Below are positions 16,481 through 25,021 of a stretch of 64,000 nt of DNA, piece after piece. Position 1 is the stretch's first letter. Each line of letters starts with the position of its first letter. Position numbers and translations under genes: made by a program. The stretch spans positions 544,599 to 608,598 of the forward strand of contig NZ_MPDJ01000002.1 of assembly GCF_001881565.1 (NCBI RefSeq), given 5' to 3'. The notes under the pieces were generated by a model. The model searched no databases, was not told where the DNA came from, and saw only the letters and a program-made list of their open reading frames with translations. Source of the DNA: Eisenbergiella tayi. GTDB lineage: Bacteria; Bacillota; Clostridia; Lachnospirales; Lachnospiraceae.

Positions 16481-16627
16481 TCAAAATTCAGTAGTCAAAA
16501 GCGGTGAAATTGTAGGACAATCAACCATACAGCCATGAGGTACACCGCAATTGCCAAATACATTTACTTCCTCTGCACTAAGTTCATCTTCAGTTACTTC
16601 ATTTTCCTTTTTTTCAAAATCTGTCAT
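16481..16627 (-). CDS. RiPP precursor-like peptide B (three Cys)
   Basis: 48 aa with a strong ribosome binding site (AGGAGGTG, 7 nt spacing). An acidic leader (MTDFEKKENEVTEDELSAEE then VNVFGN) precedes CGVPHGCMVDC and the tail PTISPLLTTEF. Cys lie at 27, 33 and 37. The shared VNV...CG...C-x-VDC pattern with peptide A argues that the same enzymes modify both. It is first in a two-peptide operon read away from the ABC exporter genes, from a spacer that also serves them. It could be half of a two-peptide bacteriocin or a signalling peptide. Confidence 0.7.
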   Translation of the reverse strand: MTDFEKKENEVTEDELSAEEVNVFGNCGVPHGCMVDCPTISPLLTTEF

Positions 16628-16799
16628 AGCAATACACCTCCTACAATATATTTATTGATGTTATTAATATAGTTTAAATTATTACGTTAATCAATAAAGT
16701 ATGTCTCGATTAACCTCTGGTTATCCTCTCTGGCCTTCATCTAAATGATTTACTAAAATACCAAGTAAACAATGTAAATCCCTCTTTTTACATAACTTA

Positions 16800-16828
16800 T
16801 TTAAAATGTCTGGTAAAACTGATATAAT
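16800..16828 (+). promoter_or_regulatory. Extended -10 promoter of the ABC exporter operon
   Basis: TGATATAAT gives an extended -10 (TATAAT at 16823-16828). The -35 position (TTTAAA, 17 bp upstream) is poor, which would suit a promoter needing an activator such as the LytTR regulator upstream. The ABC ATPase gene starts about 40 bp downstream after AAAGGGG. Confidence 0.55.
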
Positions 16829-16867
16829 TTATTAAAATCATAATTTCGCAAATAGAAAGGGGTAATT

Positions 16868-17560
16868 ATGTGCACATTAAAAATCACTAACATTAAAAAG
16901 TATTATGGTACAGAAGCTAATCTGGTTAAAGCAGTCGATAATATTTCCCTGAATGTAAGGAGTAAGGAATTTGTAACTATATGCGGAACCTCTGGCAGCG
17001 GAAAATCCACCCTGCTTCACTTAATGGGAGGGCTCGACATCCCCACTTCGGGCAGTGTCAGTCTCTGTAACAAAGAATTAACCCTACTAAGCAAGGAAGA
17101 ACGCACCGTCTTCAGGAGAAAAAATATCGGCATGATTTTCCAATACTATAATTTAATCCCCATGCTTACCGTTCGGGAGAATATAACTCTTCCGGTAGAA
17201 CTTGATAATAAGGAAGTAGATGAAGATTACTTTTGTGAAATCATTAATATGCTGTCAATAAAGGAGAAGCTGAAAGCCATCCCCTCTCAGCTTTCAGGCG
17301 GCCAACAGCAGCGGGTTGCCATTGCACGGGCATTGTTGGCAAAGCCGGCAATCCTCCTTGCCGATGAACCCACTGGAAACCTGGACAGCAAAAGCAGTGC
17401 GAATGTTATTGATTTGCTGCTAAAAAGCCGGAAAGTTTTTGGCCAGACTATTATAATGATCACACATAATGAACAAATCGCCCGACTTGCCGACCGAACT
17501 CTTTATATTGAGGATGGAAAGATAATTAGAGAGGAGACAAACCGGAATGATAACCTTTAA
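16868..17560 (+). CDS. ABC transporter ATPase, MacB/LolD type
   Basis: 230 aa, a complete single-domain ATPase: Walker [10 protein letters not shown], signature [15 protein letters not shown], Walker [16 protein letters not shown] and switch His in [14 protein letters not shown]. This subfamily works with FtsX-fold permeases in mechanotransmission pumps (MacAB, BceAB, LolCDE). It overlaps the permease gene by 14 bp and is read from the promoter at 16800-16828. In this setting it most likely exports, or gives protection against, the peptides encoded next door. Confidence 0.92.
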   Translation: MCTLKITNIKKYYGTEANLVKAVDNISLNVRSKEFVTICGTSGSGKSTLLHLMGGLDIPTSGSVSLCNKELTLLSKEERTVFRRKNIGMIFQYYNLIPMLTVRENITLPVELDNKEVDEDYFCEIINMLSIKEKLKAIPSQLSGGQQQRVAIARALLAKPAILLADEPTGNLDSKSSANVIDLLLKSRKVFGQTIIMITHNEQIARLADRTLYIEDGKIIREETNRNDNL

Positions 17561-19937
17561 AAAAAGTAAGCTCATACGCAATATCTCTGTATCCATCATG
17601 AAATATGAGTGGAAGCGGAATCTGATTCTGATATTTGCGGTACTTTCTACGTCCGCCCTTCTCTCCGCTATGGTACTGAACGCTTTTTTTTATAACAACT
17701 TTCTTGAACGTTCCATGAAGTCAAAATACCAGGCCGGTATCACTTCGCTCAATGATGAAACCTTTCAAATGCTTGAAAACAGCGGCGATATTGAATCAAT
17801 GGGAAAAATATATATCTTTCCTCAAATTAATAATGAATCTTATTCCCTGGATATTTCTTATTTAGATGAAAATGCATTATCTTTAAATAACGGGAAGCTC
17901 CTTGCCGGCCATCTGCCTGAATCCTACGCTGAAATAGCGGTTTCCGGTTCATTACTAAAAAGGCTGGAGCTTTCTGAATCCCTGGGACAGACAATAACTT
18001 TAGATTTGGGGTCTGGCCCCCGTGAATATCAATTATCTGGGATTTTAGACACTCCGATCCGGGATAGAATTGATACTGTCGTCGTATCAAGAGAATTTGC
18101 AAATCGGATGGTATCTTCCGATTTACATTACTCCGCCTATCTCCGCTTTGCCCATACGGAGCAAAAAACTGAAAATGAACTCAAAGAATTTATAAGCAGT
18201 TTCATGGAAAAATGCGGAATTGAGGAAGGAAAATACTTCTTCAGTTCATCTTACTTTATTTCCACTTCCCAGACTTTGTCTGAAAAGCTAGCCGCAGCGC
18301 TGGCTGCCGGTACCATAGTTCTTATTGCATGTTCCTTATTGCTTTACAGCCTGTTCTATACCACGATTATTGCAAAAATACATGAATACGGCAGTTTTTT
18401 ATTGGCAGGTGCAAGTGAAAAACAGCTCTATCAAATCATACGCATGGAAGGCCGCATCCTATCCGTATTATCCATTCCTCCCGGACTTTTATTTGGTACC
18501 GCTGCCGCATATCTTATGATCCCTGAAGGATGGAATTTTTCAACGGTACTTTTATGTGATTCACTGATTGCGCTGCTCCTTTTGGCAGTTATCAGATTAT
18601 GCATACGCAGGCCCGCCAGGATCGCTTCCTCCCTGCCGGTAATTGAGACTACTAAATTAACCAGTATGGATTCTACTAAAGCAGGGGAATTTCATAAACG
18701 GAAAAAATGCTACCGGATGTCCCCCTTTTCCCTGGCCCATTTAAATTTCAGCAGAAACCGGAAAAAAACACTGCTTACACTATTTGCCCTATGCTTTACG
18801 GGTATCCTGCTCATTTCTTCCGCCACACTCCTCGCCTCTTTTAATATAGAGAAAGCTGCCAGACTTGCTTTTCCCAACAGTGAAATAACCCTTATTTTGA
18901 ATCCGGACAGTCAGGGAGATATGTCTTCTTCAGAGGACTCCATACAGATAAACAATCCTTTTAATGATTCTTTAATAGATTCCATATCCTCGATTTCAGG
19001 AGTTACGAATGTATATGCCCGGCAAGGCATTTTTGCTCAAGTTGCATGGCCGGATCAGGAGCCAGTAGATTATCTCATGCATTGCGTAGGCTTGGATGAT
19101 TTGCAGAGTACAAAACTACAATCCTACTTGACAGAGGGTACCATTGATTATCAGACATTGGTTGAAGAAAGAGGAATTATTATAAACAATCCAAATGAAA
19201 ATTTGGAAAGATGGGAATCGTATCATCCGCAAATAGGAGATAAAATCCGTTTTACAAAAACAGACAGCACCGTTCTTTCGCTTACAGTTCTTGGAATTAC
19301 TGCTGCTTCCCACCAGGGTGTCGCTATAGACTTTATCTACATACCCATTGATATTCTGACCGAAATAAATCCGAACGTAAGTAATTTCAATACCTATATT
19401 TATATCAAAACCAATGGTAATGATTTGGCCGGGATTGAAGAAAAGGTCTACCAGCTTACGGCCGGCATCCCTATGGAATTCTGGTCCTTTAAGGACGCTT
19501 TACGCACACAGGAAACTGGTATTTCTTCCATTAGGCAGGTGGTTTATTTCATTACAGCTTTTATTGGCCTGTTCGGTCTCATTAACCTGATAAACACACT
19601 GGTTACCGGCTATATCAGCAGGAAAAGGGAAGTATCCCTGCTGCAGGCAGTAGGGTTAACGGATAAACAATTTATGCAGATAAATGTTATCGAGTGTTTA
19701 TTTTATTCCCTCACTATTATTCTTGTCACTTTGACGGTTGGTACAGGAACCGGTACCCTACTATGTCATATGGTGAACGGTATGGATGAAATTCCACTCT
19801 TTGTCTATCAGTTCCCTTTTCAGCCTGTATTGGTATATTTCCTTCTGATACTTATGACACAATTTATTTATCTTCTTTGTATTAGACGATTCAATAACAA
19901 AATGACCCTGGGTGAAAAGATTCAACTTCCTGAATAA
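17547..19937 (+). CDS. FtsX-fold ABC permease
   Basis: 796 aa. An N-terminal helix (near residues 25-45) is followed by a large extracytoplasmic domain, three helices at about 250-350, a second helix and extracytoplasmic domain (about 410-640), and three C-terminal helices ending near residue 785. This is the duplicated FtsX layout of long MacB-like permeases of Gram-positives. The segment ISRKREVSLLQAVGLTDKQF near residue 690 is the typical FtsX coupling region. Overlapping the ATPase gene, it forms the membrane part of the peptide exporter or resistance pump. Confidence 0.88.
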   Translation: MITFKKSKLIRNISVSIMKYEWKRNLILIFAVLSTSALLSAMVLNAFFYNNFLERSMKSKYQAGITSLNDETFQMLENSGDIESMGKIYIFPQINNESYSLDISYLDENALSLNNGKLLAGHLPESYAEIAVSGSLLKRLELSESLGQTITLDLGSGPREYQLSGILDTPIRDRIDTVVVSREFANRMVSSDLHYSAYLRFAHTEQKTENELKEFISSFMEKCGIEEGKYFFSSSYFISTSQTLSEKLAAALAAGTIVLIACSLLLYSLFYTTIIAKIHEYGSFLLAGASEKQLYQIIRMEGRILSVLSIPPGLLFGTAAAYLMIPEGWNFSTVLLCDSLIALLLLAVIRLCIRRPARIASSLPVIETTKLTSMDSTKAGEFHKRKKCYRMSPFSLAHLNFSRNRKKTLLTLFALCFTGILLISSATLLASFNIEKAARLAFPNSEITLILNPDSQGDMSSSEDSIQINNPFNDSLIDSISSISGVTNVYARQGIFAQVAWPDQEPVDYLMHCVGLDDLQSTKLQSYLTEGTIDYQTLVEERGIIINNPNENLERWESYHPQIGDKIRFTKTDSTVLSLTVLGITAASHQGVAIDFIYIPIDILTEINPNVSNFNTYIYIKTNGNDLAGIEEKVYQLTAGIPMEFWSFKDALRTQETGISSIRQVVYFITAFIGLFGLINLINTLVTGYISRKREVSLLQAVGLTDKQFMQINVIECLFYSLTIILVTLTVGTGTGTLLCHMVNGMDEIPLFVYQFPFQPVLVYFLLILMTQFIYLLCIRRFNNKMTLGEKIQLPE

Positions 19938-19944
19938 AAAAATA

Positions 19945-19976
19945 AAGCTGCCAGCTATTTATTTAACTGGCAGCTT
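19945..19976. terminator. Bidirectional terminator between ABC permease and radical SAM gene
   Basis: Stem AAGCTGCCAG (19945-19954) and CTGGCAGCTT (19967-19976), flanked by A-rich and T-rich runs on both sides, so it can work on both strands. The right arm overlaps the last codons of the minus-strand gene that ends at 19955. Confidence 0.85.
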
Positions 19977-21217
19977 TTATAACTATCCAAAACTGAAATA
20001 TAATTAGAAATATTCTCTTCATGGGATTTGTTTTTATCGTATATAAATAATGAGTATTTTATAATCGCTTTTTGAAGATCACATTCATCTTTTTGCTGTC
20101 CGGTTGCCGGGCAGCCACCGCCACAAAAATACCTATATTCACATTCTCTGCATTTTTCTTTACATTCTACACAAAACGAATCTTGTATATCTGAATCGCA
20201 AAGTTTCCTCCGTAACGTTCTGCTGACCATCTGAGGTGAATCTTCCCTAATATTTCCTAACCGAAATTTATTAATACCCTCAACACTTTGGCACATATAA
20301 ATCTCTCCGTCCGGAAATACTGCCATTACCCGGCCATATGCGCCACATGAACTTTCCACTCGGACTCTGGGTAAAATCGCATCAGCAACTTTACTGTGTG
20401 CGTACTTTTTACGCAATATATATCGTGCTATTTCAATGTATACATTTAACTTTTCTATATCATTCATAGTTCCGGAACCATCCTCAGCTCCACCTATTGG
20501 TGCAACAAAATTAAGAATAAAATAAGTATCATATTTTACCGCCAAATCAATAGCCCGAAACAAATAATTTTCTTCTCCTTTATGGAAAACATAGCTTAAA
20601 GCTACTTTGAAACCATATTTATTACAAATTTCAATATTATCAATCAGCTTTTCTGTGCCAGACAAAGTTTTTAACATATGCCTTGTGCTGAAATCAATCT
20701 CATCAACATTTCCCCTAATTCTATGTAATGTATCCAAGCTGAATAGAACACCATTACTTTGTAAAATAATGCATCCGCTATATGAATTCCTTAAGATACT
20801 GCAAATTTCAGACAAATCCTTTCTTAAAAGAGGTTCCCCCCCAGTTATTACAAGTTTTCGTGGCTTAAACTCTGCTAAATACGGGATTATCTTTTCGCTA
20901 AAACTACCAGTGGATAATTCCCCCTCTGGGTCAACTTTATCTTTTGCATTTATGGCACAAAATTCACAATGCAAATTACATAGTCTGGTTAAAATCAGAT
21001 AAAATGTATTTAGATTATTTTGCCTGCTTTGATGATTATTTTTTTGTTCAAGCTGACTTTTCCAGACGGCAAATATTTTTCGATAAACCGCTTCTACCTG
21101 TAAATTATCTGCCATCTTTCTTGACACTTCCAGGCAAATCTTGTTATGTGGATCAATCAAAGCAACTTTGTTCTGATACTGTATACGAATAAATTCAGGC
21201 AGTCTTTCTTTTTCCAT
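19955..21217 (-). CDS. Radical SAM/SPASM protein 1
   Basis: 420 aa. An N-terminal region of about 70 residues precedes the radical SAM core, with TRLCNLHCEFCAINAKD carrying CxxxCxxC and VITGGEPLLRKDL as the SAM-binding GGE motif. The C-terminal SPASM part has FPDGEIYMC and CVECKEKCRECEYRYFCGGGC, ligands for auxiliary clusters. The ATG directly follows the previous stop, after AAAGGAAG, so it is coupled to the next radical SAM gene. Probable role: a radical-based crosslink or other change on one of the nearby precursor peptides. Confidence 0.88.
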   Translation of the reverse strand: MEKERLPEFIRIQYQNKVALIDPHNKICLEVSRKMADNLQVEAVYRKIFAVWKSQLEQKNNHQSRQNNLNTFYLILTRLCNLHCEFCAINAKDKVDPEGELSTGSFSEKIIPYLAEFKPRKLVITGGEPLLRKDLSEICSILRNSYSGCIILQSNGVLFSLDTLHRIRGNVDEIDFSTRHMLKTLSGTEKLIDNIEICNKYGFKVALSYVFHKGEENYLFRAIDLAVKYDTYFILNFVAPIGGAEDGSGTMNDIEKLNVYIEIARYILRKKYAHSKVADAILPRVRVESSCGAYGRVMAVFPDGEIYMCQSVEGINKFRLGNIREDSPQMVSRTLRRKLCDSDIQDSFCVECKEKCRECEYRYFCGGGCPATGQQKDECDLQKAIIKYSLFIYDKNKSHEENISNYISVLDSYKSCQLNK

Positions 21218-22309
21218 TTAGCTTCCTTTTGTAATAGATTTACGAAACGCACTCAATTGTTTTTCGGTAAAATTGTTTTTAATCAATTCAAAAAAAATCT
21301 TTGCAATAAAACATTCCATCTCGACAGGCTCACTTCTGTCACCATTTATCACATAATTATTCATCAGACAACTCCTGATTTTACAATGTTTTAAATATTC
21401 ACACACCTCACATTTTTCAGGCATTCTTTCCTCCAAATAAACAATTTGACGGATATTTGTCACTTGCAATCCACTCCATACATTTCCTATTTTAAATTCA
21501 GGAATCCCTAAGCATGTAAAAATATTCCCATCACTGGTTATATATGAACTACACATTCCTGCTCTACATGGGTAATAAATAACATTCTTGATATAAGATG
21601 TCAGATAATTTACAAATGGGTTCCAAAAAAAATATGGATCCTTGGGTAAAATTGAATCCCTCATAAAAATAAATATTTCCTTTAACTCTTTTGCAATAGT
21701 GAGTTTTTCTTCCTCTGTCCAAGCGCAATAATTATCTATAGCCGTTTCGATTCTCTTAAATCCAAGCGAGTAAATATGTTTAAAACTATCCAACAATTCA
21801 GCATATGTATTTTGAGTGACAACATTTACAATGGATACAAATTTTCCGGTTTTTTCTTCAAATGCCTTAAGCATGTCCATTTTCTCAAAAACAGCAGAAT
21901 AACTGCCTTTTCCATAATAATCAATACGATTTTTATTATGTACTGACTCTCTCCCATCCAAACTTACCTTCAGTTCAAATTTATATAGAATAAGATAATC
22001 CATTACTTCTTTTGTTATTAATGTTCCGTTGGTAGTCGTACTGAATAAAGCTATTAAATCATTTTTTTTACATAATTCAATTGTATACTCCGTTAATTTT
22101 TTTATCAATTCAAACGCAAGTAAGGGTTCTCCTCCTATGTAATATATGCAGAAAGTTTTATCGTATTGCTTTTTAGCCTCATGAACCGCTAACTCTATAG
22201 CTTTTATTCCTATCTCAGATGACATAAACTCATTTGTTTTTTCTCCTAAATAACAATATTTACAATCCAAATTGCAGCTATTAACTATTTCCAGCGTCAA
22301 AGTATACAC
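21218..22309 (-). CDS. Radical SAM/SPASM protein 2
   Basis: 363 aa, without an obvious RRE. It begins directly with the core motif NSCNLDCKYCYLGEKTN, then YYIGGEPLLAFELI, and ends in a SPASM domain with TSDGNIFTC and CEVCEYLKHCKIRSC. The CxxxCxxC-Y form is typical of anaerobic sulfatase-maturase-like and peptide-modifying enzymes. Start is a GTG with GGAGG 8 nt upstream. Coupled to protein 1 and 14 bp downstream of the subtilase gene, hence a single operon. Confidence 0.87.
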   Translation of the reverse strand: MYTLTLEIVNSCNLDCKYCYLGEKTNEFMSSEIGIKAIELAVHEAKKQYDKTFCIYYIGGEPLLAFELIKKLTEYTIELCKKNDLIALFSTTTNGTLITKEVMDYLILYKFELKVSLDGRESVHNKNRIDYYGKGSYSAVFEKMDMLKAFEEKTGKFVSIVNVVTQNTYAELLDSFKHIYSLGFKRIETAIDNYCAWTEEEKLTIAKELKEIFIFMRDSILPKDPYFFWNPFVNYLTSYIKNVIYYPCRAGMCSSYITSDGNIFTCLGIPEFKIGNVWSGLQVTNIRQIVYLEERMPEKCEVCEYLKHCKIRSCLMNNYVINGDRSEPVEMECFIAKIFFELIKNNFTEKQLSAFRKSITKGS

Positions 22310-22323
22310 TTAATAAACCTCCA

Positions 22324-23316
22324 TCAATAGATCATTTGATTTATAACAACATTTTTATCTCTATAAAGATCTGCTTTTTCATATAATCCTAATAATGGAT
22401 ATCGCAAAACAATTTCTTTTTCCTGCAATTTTACAGCCATATTGATTATCAATTCTTTGTAATTCACCATAAATTCGTAATGAATACAATCAATAAATAA
22501 TATATCATAATCCGCATATATTAAAAACTCTTGATACTTTTCATCTATAATATTGGTGAATTCATCAACATATATTTCGTTTATAACCTCTCTAATAAAT
22601 TGTTTCTGCAGTTTTTCCTCTTTTCTGTCAGAGAGAACTAAACATCTGAATTTTTTTAGTACTGTATAGTCAAAATTCTTAATTGCCGTTAGCCATATAT
22701 CCTCAGACAATTCTCCTTTTATTAAAAAGCAACTTACTATTCCACTTATTTTAGCGCACACATAACTATTTCCCCATACTAATTTAGGCAGTTCTAAGTG
22801 ATATATAGAAACATATCGATGAGAAGCGTAAATATTCTGACTCATTCTCTGCAAATAGTATTCTGAATTGTCCAATAGCAATCCATTGACTCCGAGCGTA
22901 CATTCAAAAGAGGCCGGATATGTTACCTTCCCATTATTAGAATATGCACTAATTATATAAATACCTGCTTCTTTCGCCTTATTACACACATTCTCTAACT
23001 CTGAATAATATTTATCTTCTATTCCCAAACTTAAATTAATTATATCTACATTTTTATTTATCAGAGCCTGTATTCCATCTATCAGGCTATTAACAGAGCA
23101 TTTTAAGTTACTGCCAACTACTGGATATAATATAATACTACAATAAGGATTTTCTTTAAAAATTATCGAACATACAAGTTCTGCATGTGTAAAAAAACTT
23201 TTTCCATACAGATTATTTATTTGCCGTTTTCCAATGATTGATATATCTTTATCAGCAAAAAAGGAATGTTGAAAATATCCATCTGTATCTAAAACACCAA
23301 CCTTTATTTTTTTCAT
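22324..23316 (-). CDS. Subtilase (S8)-like protease without signal peptide
   Basis: 330 aa. Residues 1-200 resemble a minimal S8 domain: KVGVLDTDGYF with the catalytic-type Asp, FFTHAELVCSII with the His, SAYSNNGKVTYPASF with the oxyanion Asn, and WGNSYVCAKISGIVSC with the Ser in place of the usual GTSxAxP. Ala and Pro of that last motif are replaced. There is no signal peptide, so it would act in the cytosol, unlike most subtilases. Residues 200-330 are a poorly recognisable extension. Lying between radical SAM genes, it is a candidate leader peptidase of the RiPP or an intracellular peptide-processing scaffold. Confidence 0.75.
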   Translation of the reverse strand: MKKIKVGVLDTDGYFQHSFFADKDISIIGKRQINNLYGKSFFTHAELVCSIIFKENPYCSIILYPVVGSNLKCSVNSLIDGIQALINKNVDIINLSLGIEDKYYSELENVCNKAKEAGIYIISAYSNNGKVTYPASFECTLGVNGLLLDNSEYYLQRMSQNIYASHRYVSIYHLELPKLVWGNSYVCAKISGIVSCFLIKGELSEDIWLTAIKNFDYTVLKKFRCLVLSDRKEEKLQKQFIREVINEIYVDEFTNIIDEKYQEFLIYADYDILFIDCIHYEFMVNYKELIINMAVKLQEKEIVLRYPLLGLYEKADLYRDKNVVINQMIY

Positions 23317-23346
23317 ATTTACCTATTCCGGGCTAAACCATATTTA

Positions 23347-24495
23347 TTAATTCAGAAATTCATATATCTCCTTACCAGTATTACTAAAATGCAATCCCCA
23401 ATCAATAATGGCTTGAATATAAGGTCCGAAGTACATTTTCTGTTGTATTATGTCTTGCTGCCTTATGTGGTTAATTACTTTCATTACATTCTCATAATAA
23501 ATTTTTTCACTAAAACAAGTGGTATCTGATGGGATATTAACAGCACCGGTTTTAGCATAATTCATATATCCGCATTTCATACCTGTACAGAAATCTTTTA
23601 TTAAGCAATCACTGCATTTAGTATTTTTATTATTGAAAAGTGATACTGCCAACTCTTTCCCTTTATAATGCTCCATATTTATCTCTATATTACCTATTTC
23701 ACAATTTGGATTATTCGTAACAAACCCGCAAGGAAATATTTTCCCATCAGGCATGATTTTAAAATTTGAAGTTCCTCCATCACACATAATGAATCTATTT
23801 CCAAAATCGCATAAAACATTGAAAATCTTACCATCTACCTGATCCAAGATTAATTTATTGCCATTATCATATTGTTTAATATAGAAGTCTGTTATTTGTG
23901 AAACTTGATCTTCAAAAATCCTTTTCAATTCTTTAGTAAAATTCATATTTATATCAAGAATCATACATATGCTGTTTAATTTATTTTTGCTTAAAAAAAT
24001 TATATTCTTTAACATATACTTTATTGTGTTATTAGTAATCGTCAAACGAACTGAATATTTTATTCCACTATCTCTTACCAATAAAATATTTTGATATATC
24101 TCTTCATATAGGGTATGTCCATTTTTAGGTATACGGTTTATATCATGGCAGTCTTTGCAACCGTCAAAACTCATTCTCGCAGTAAAATTATTTTTCTTCA
24201 TAAAATCAATGAAATCACGATCAATAAGACTACCATTCGTAGTGATAAAGTATCTGACTTCTTTTGCTTTACTATAACTATTCAGGTACTCTACTGCCTT
24301 ACAAATTAAGTCTTTCTTTAGCAGAGGCTCTCCACCCATAAAACAAATCCTTAATATTTCGGAGCAATCTTCTTCTAAAATATATTGCAAAATATTCATT
24401 AATTTTTCTTCAGACAATTCAAGTTTATGTCTATAGTCTTCATAACAATATGTACACATAAAATTGCACTCAGTAGTAAGATAAATTGTATACAT
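23347..24495 (-). CDS. Radical SAM/SPASM protein 3
   Basis: 382 aa. TTECNFMCTYCYEDYRHK gives CxxxCxxC at the very N-terminus; RICFMGGEPLLKKDL follows. SPASM features are MPDGKIFPCGFV and CSDCLIKDFCTGMKCGY. It lies furthest upstream of the three in the likely operon and follows the 59-aa peptide gene after a terminator, so read-through from the peptide promoter may set its level. Similar in layout to protein 2, so the two may be paralogues that act on different Cys or different peptides. Confidence 0.87.
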   Translation of the reverse strand: MYTIYLTTECNFMCTYCYEDYRHKLELSEEKLMNILQYILEEDCSEILRICFMGGEPLLKKDLICKAVEYLNSYSKAKEVRYFITTNGSLIDRDFIDFMKKNNFTARMSFDGCKDCHDINRIPKNGHTLYEEIYQNILLVRDSGIKYSVRLTITNNTIKYMLKNIIFLSKNKLNSICMILDINMNFTKELKRIFEDQVSQITDFYIKQYDNGNKLILDQVDGKIFNVLCDFGNRFIMCDGGTSNFKIMPDGKIFPCGFVTNNPNCEIGNIEINMEHYKGKELAVSLFNNKNTKCSDCLIKDFCTGMKCGYMNYAKTGAVNIPSDTTCFSEKIYYENVMKVINHIRQQDIIQQKMYFGPYIQAIIDWGLHFSNTGKEIYEFLN

Positions 24496-24652
24496 TTTTT
24501 CCCCCTAAATATATTTTAATTATTGTACCAATTTATTGAGGGTAAATACATATGTATTGTCTTGTTGGCATTTCTAATCGCTTAACTTACTTTTTACAAA
24601 AAAATATTTATTCTTCTAACCCAAAAAGAGATACTAACACCGCACAATAAAA

Positions 24653-24675
24653 AGACGAGAGAATATCCCTCGTCT
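24653..24675 (-). terminator. Terminator after the 59-aa peptide gene
   Basis: On the minus strand AGACGAG, a 9-nt loop, CTCGTCT, then TTTTATTG. It lies between the peptide gene stop (24798) and radical SAM protein 3 (24495), and would let the peptide be made in excess of the enzymes. Confidence 0.8.
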
Positions 24676-24797
24676 CTTTTGAAACATTTCAGTTTATATA
24701 TTCCATTCTCTAGATCTCGCTAAGAATTATCAATGGTACAAGTCAAAAAATTATCTGTATCATTTACACTGTAATATCCTATGCAAATAAATTTTAC

Positions 24798-24977
24798 TTA
24801 ACAACAAAATATAGTTAAAAATACTGTTGATGCCGTTATATCTGGTTCATATACATTTTCACTACTTCTAAGAAAGTGCACTTCTTTTTCCAAATCGCCA
24901 GCTCTGTCAATTACATTGTTTCTATTCATTTCATTCTGCAATCTTTTGTTATAAAATTCCTTATCACTCATATCCAT
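24798..24977 (-). CDS. 59-aa precursor-like peptide ending in Cys-Cys
   Basis: ATG at 24975-24977 (or the ATG two codons later) with GGAAGGAG upstream. A charged helix-prone leader (DKEFYNKRLQNEM then NRNNVIDRAG) is followed by a distinct C-terminus ITASTVFLTIFCC, rich in Thr/Ser and hydrophobic residues and ending in two Cys. This leader-core look, the terminator after it, and its place between the two-component system and the radical SAM operon suggest a RiPP precursor or a pheromone. No lanthipeptide synthetase is in the window and no AgrB-type peptidase is adjacent. Function unknown. Confidence 0.6.
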   Translation of the reverse strand: MDMSDKEFYNKRLQNEMNRNNVIDRAGDLEKEVHFLRSSENVYEPDITASTVFLTIFCC

Positions 24978-25021
24978 TTTCTCCTTCCTTTATTTTTCTT
25001 ATACCATTTTCTTTCTTAGCC

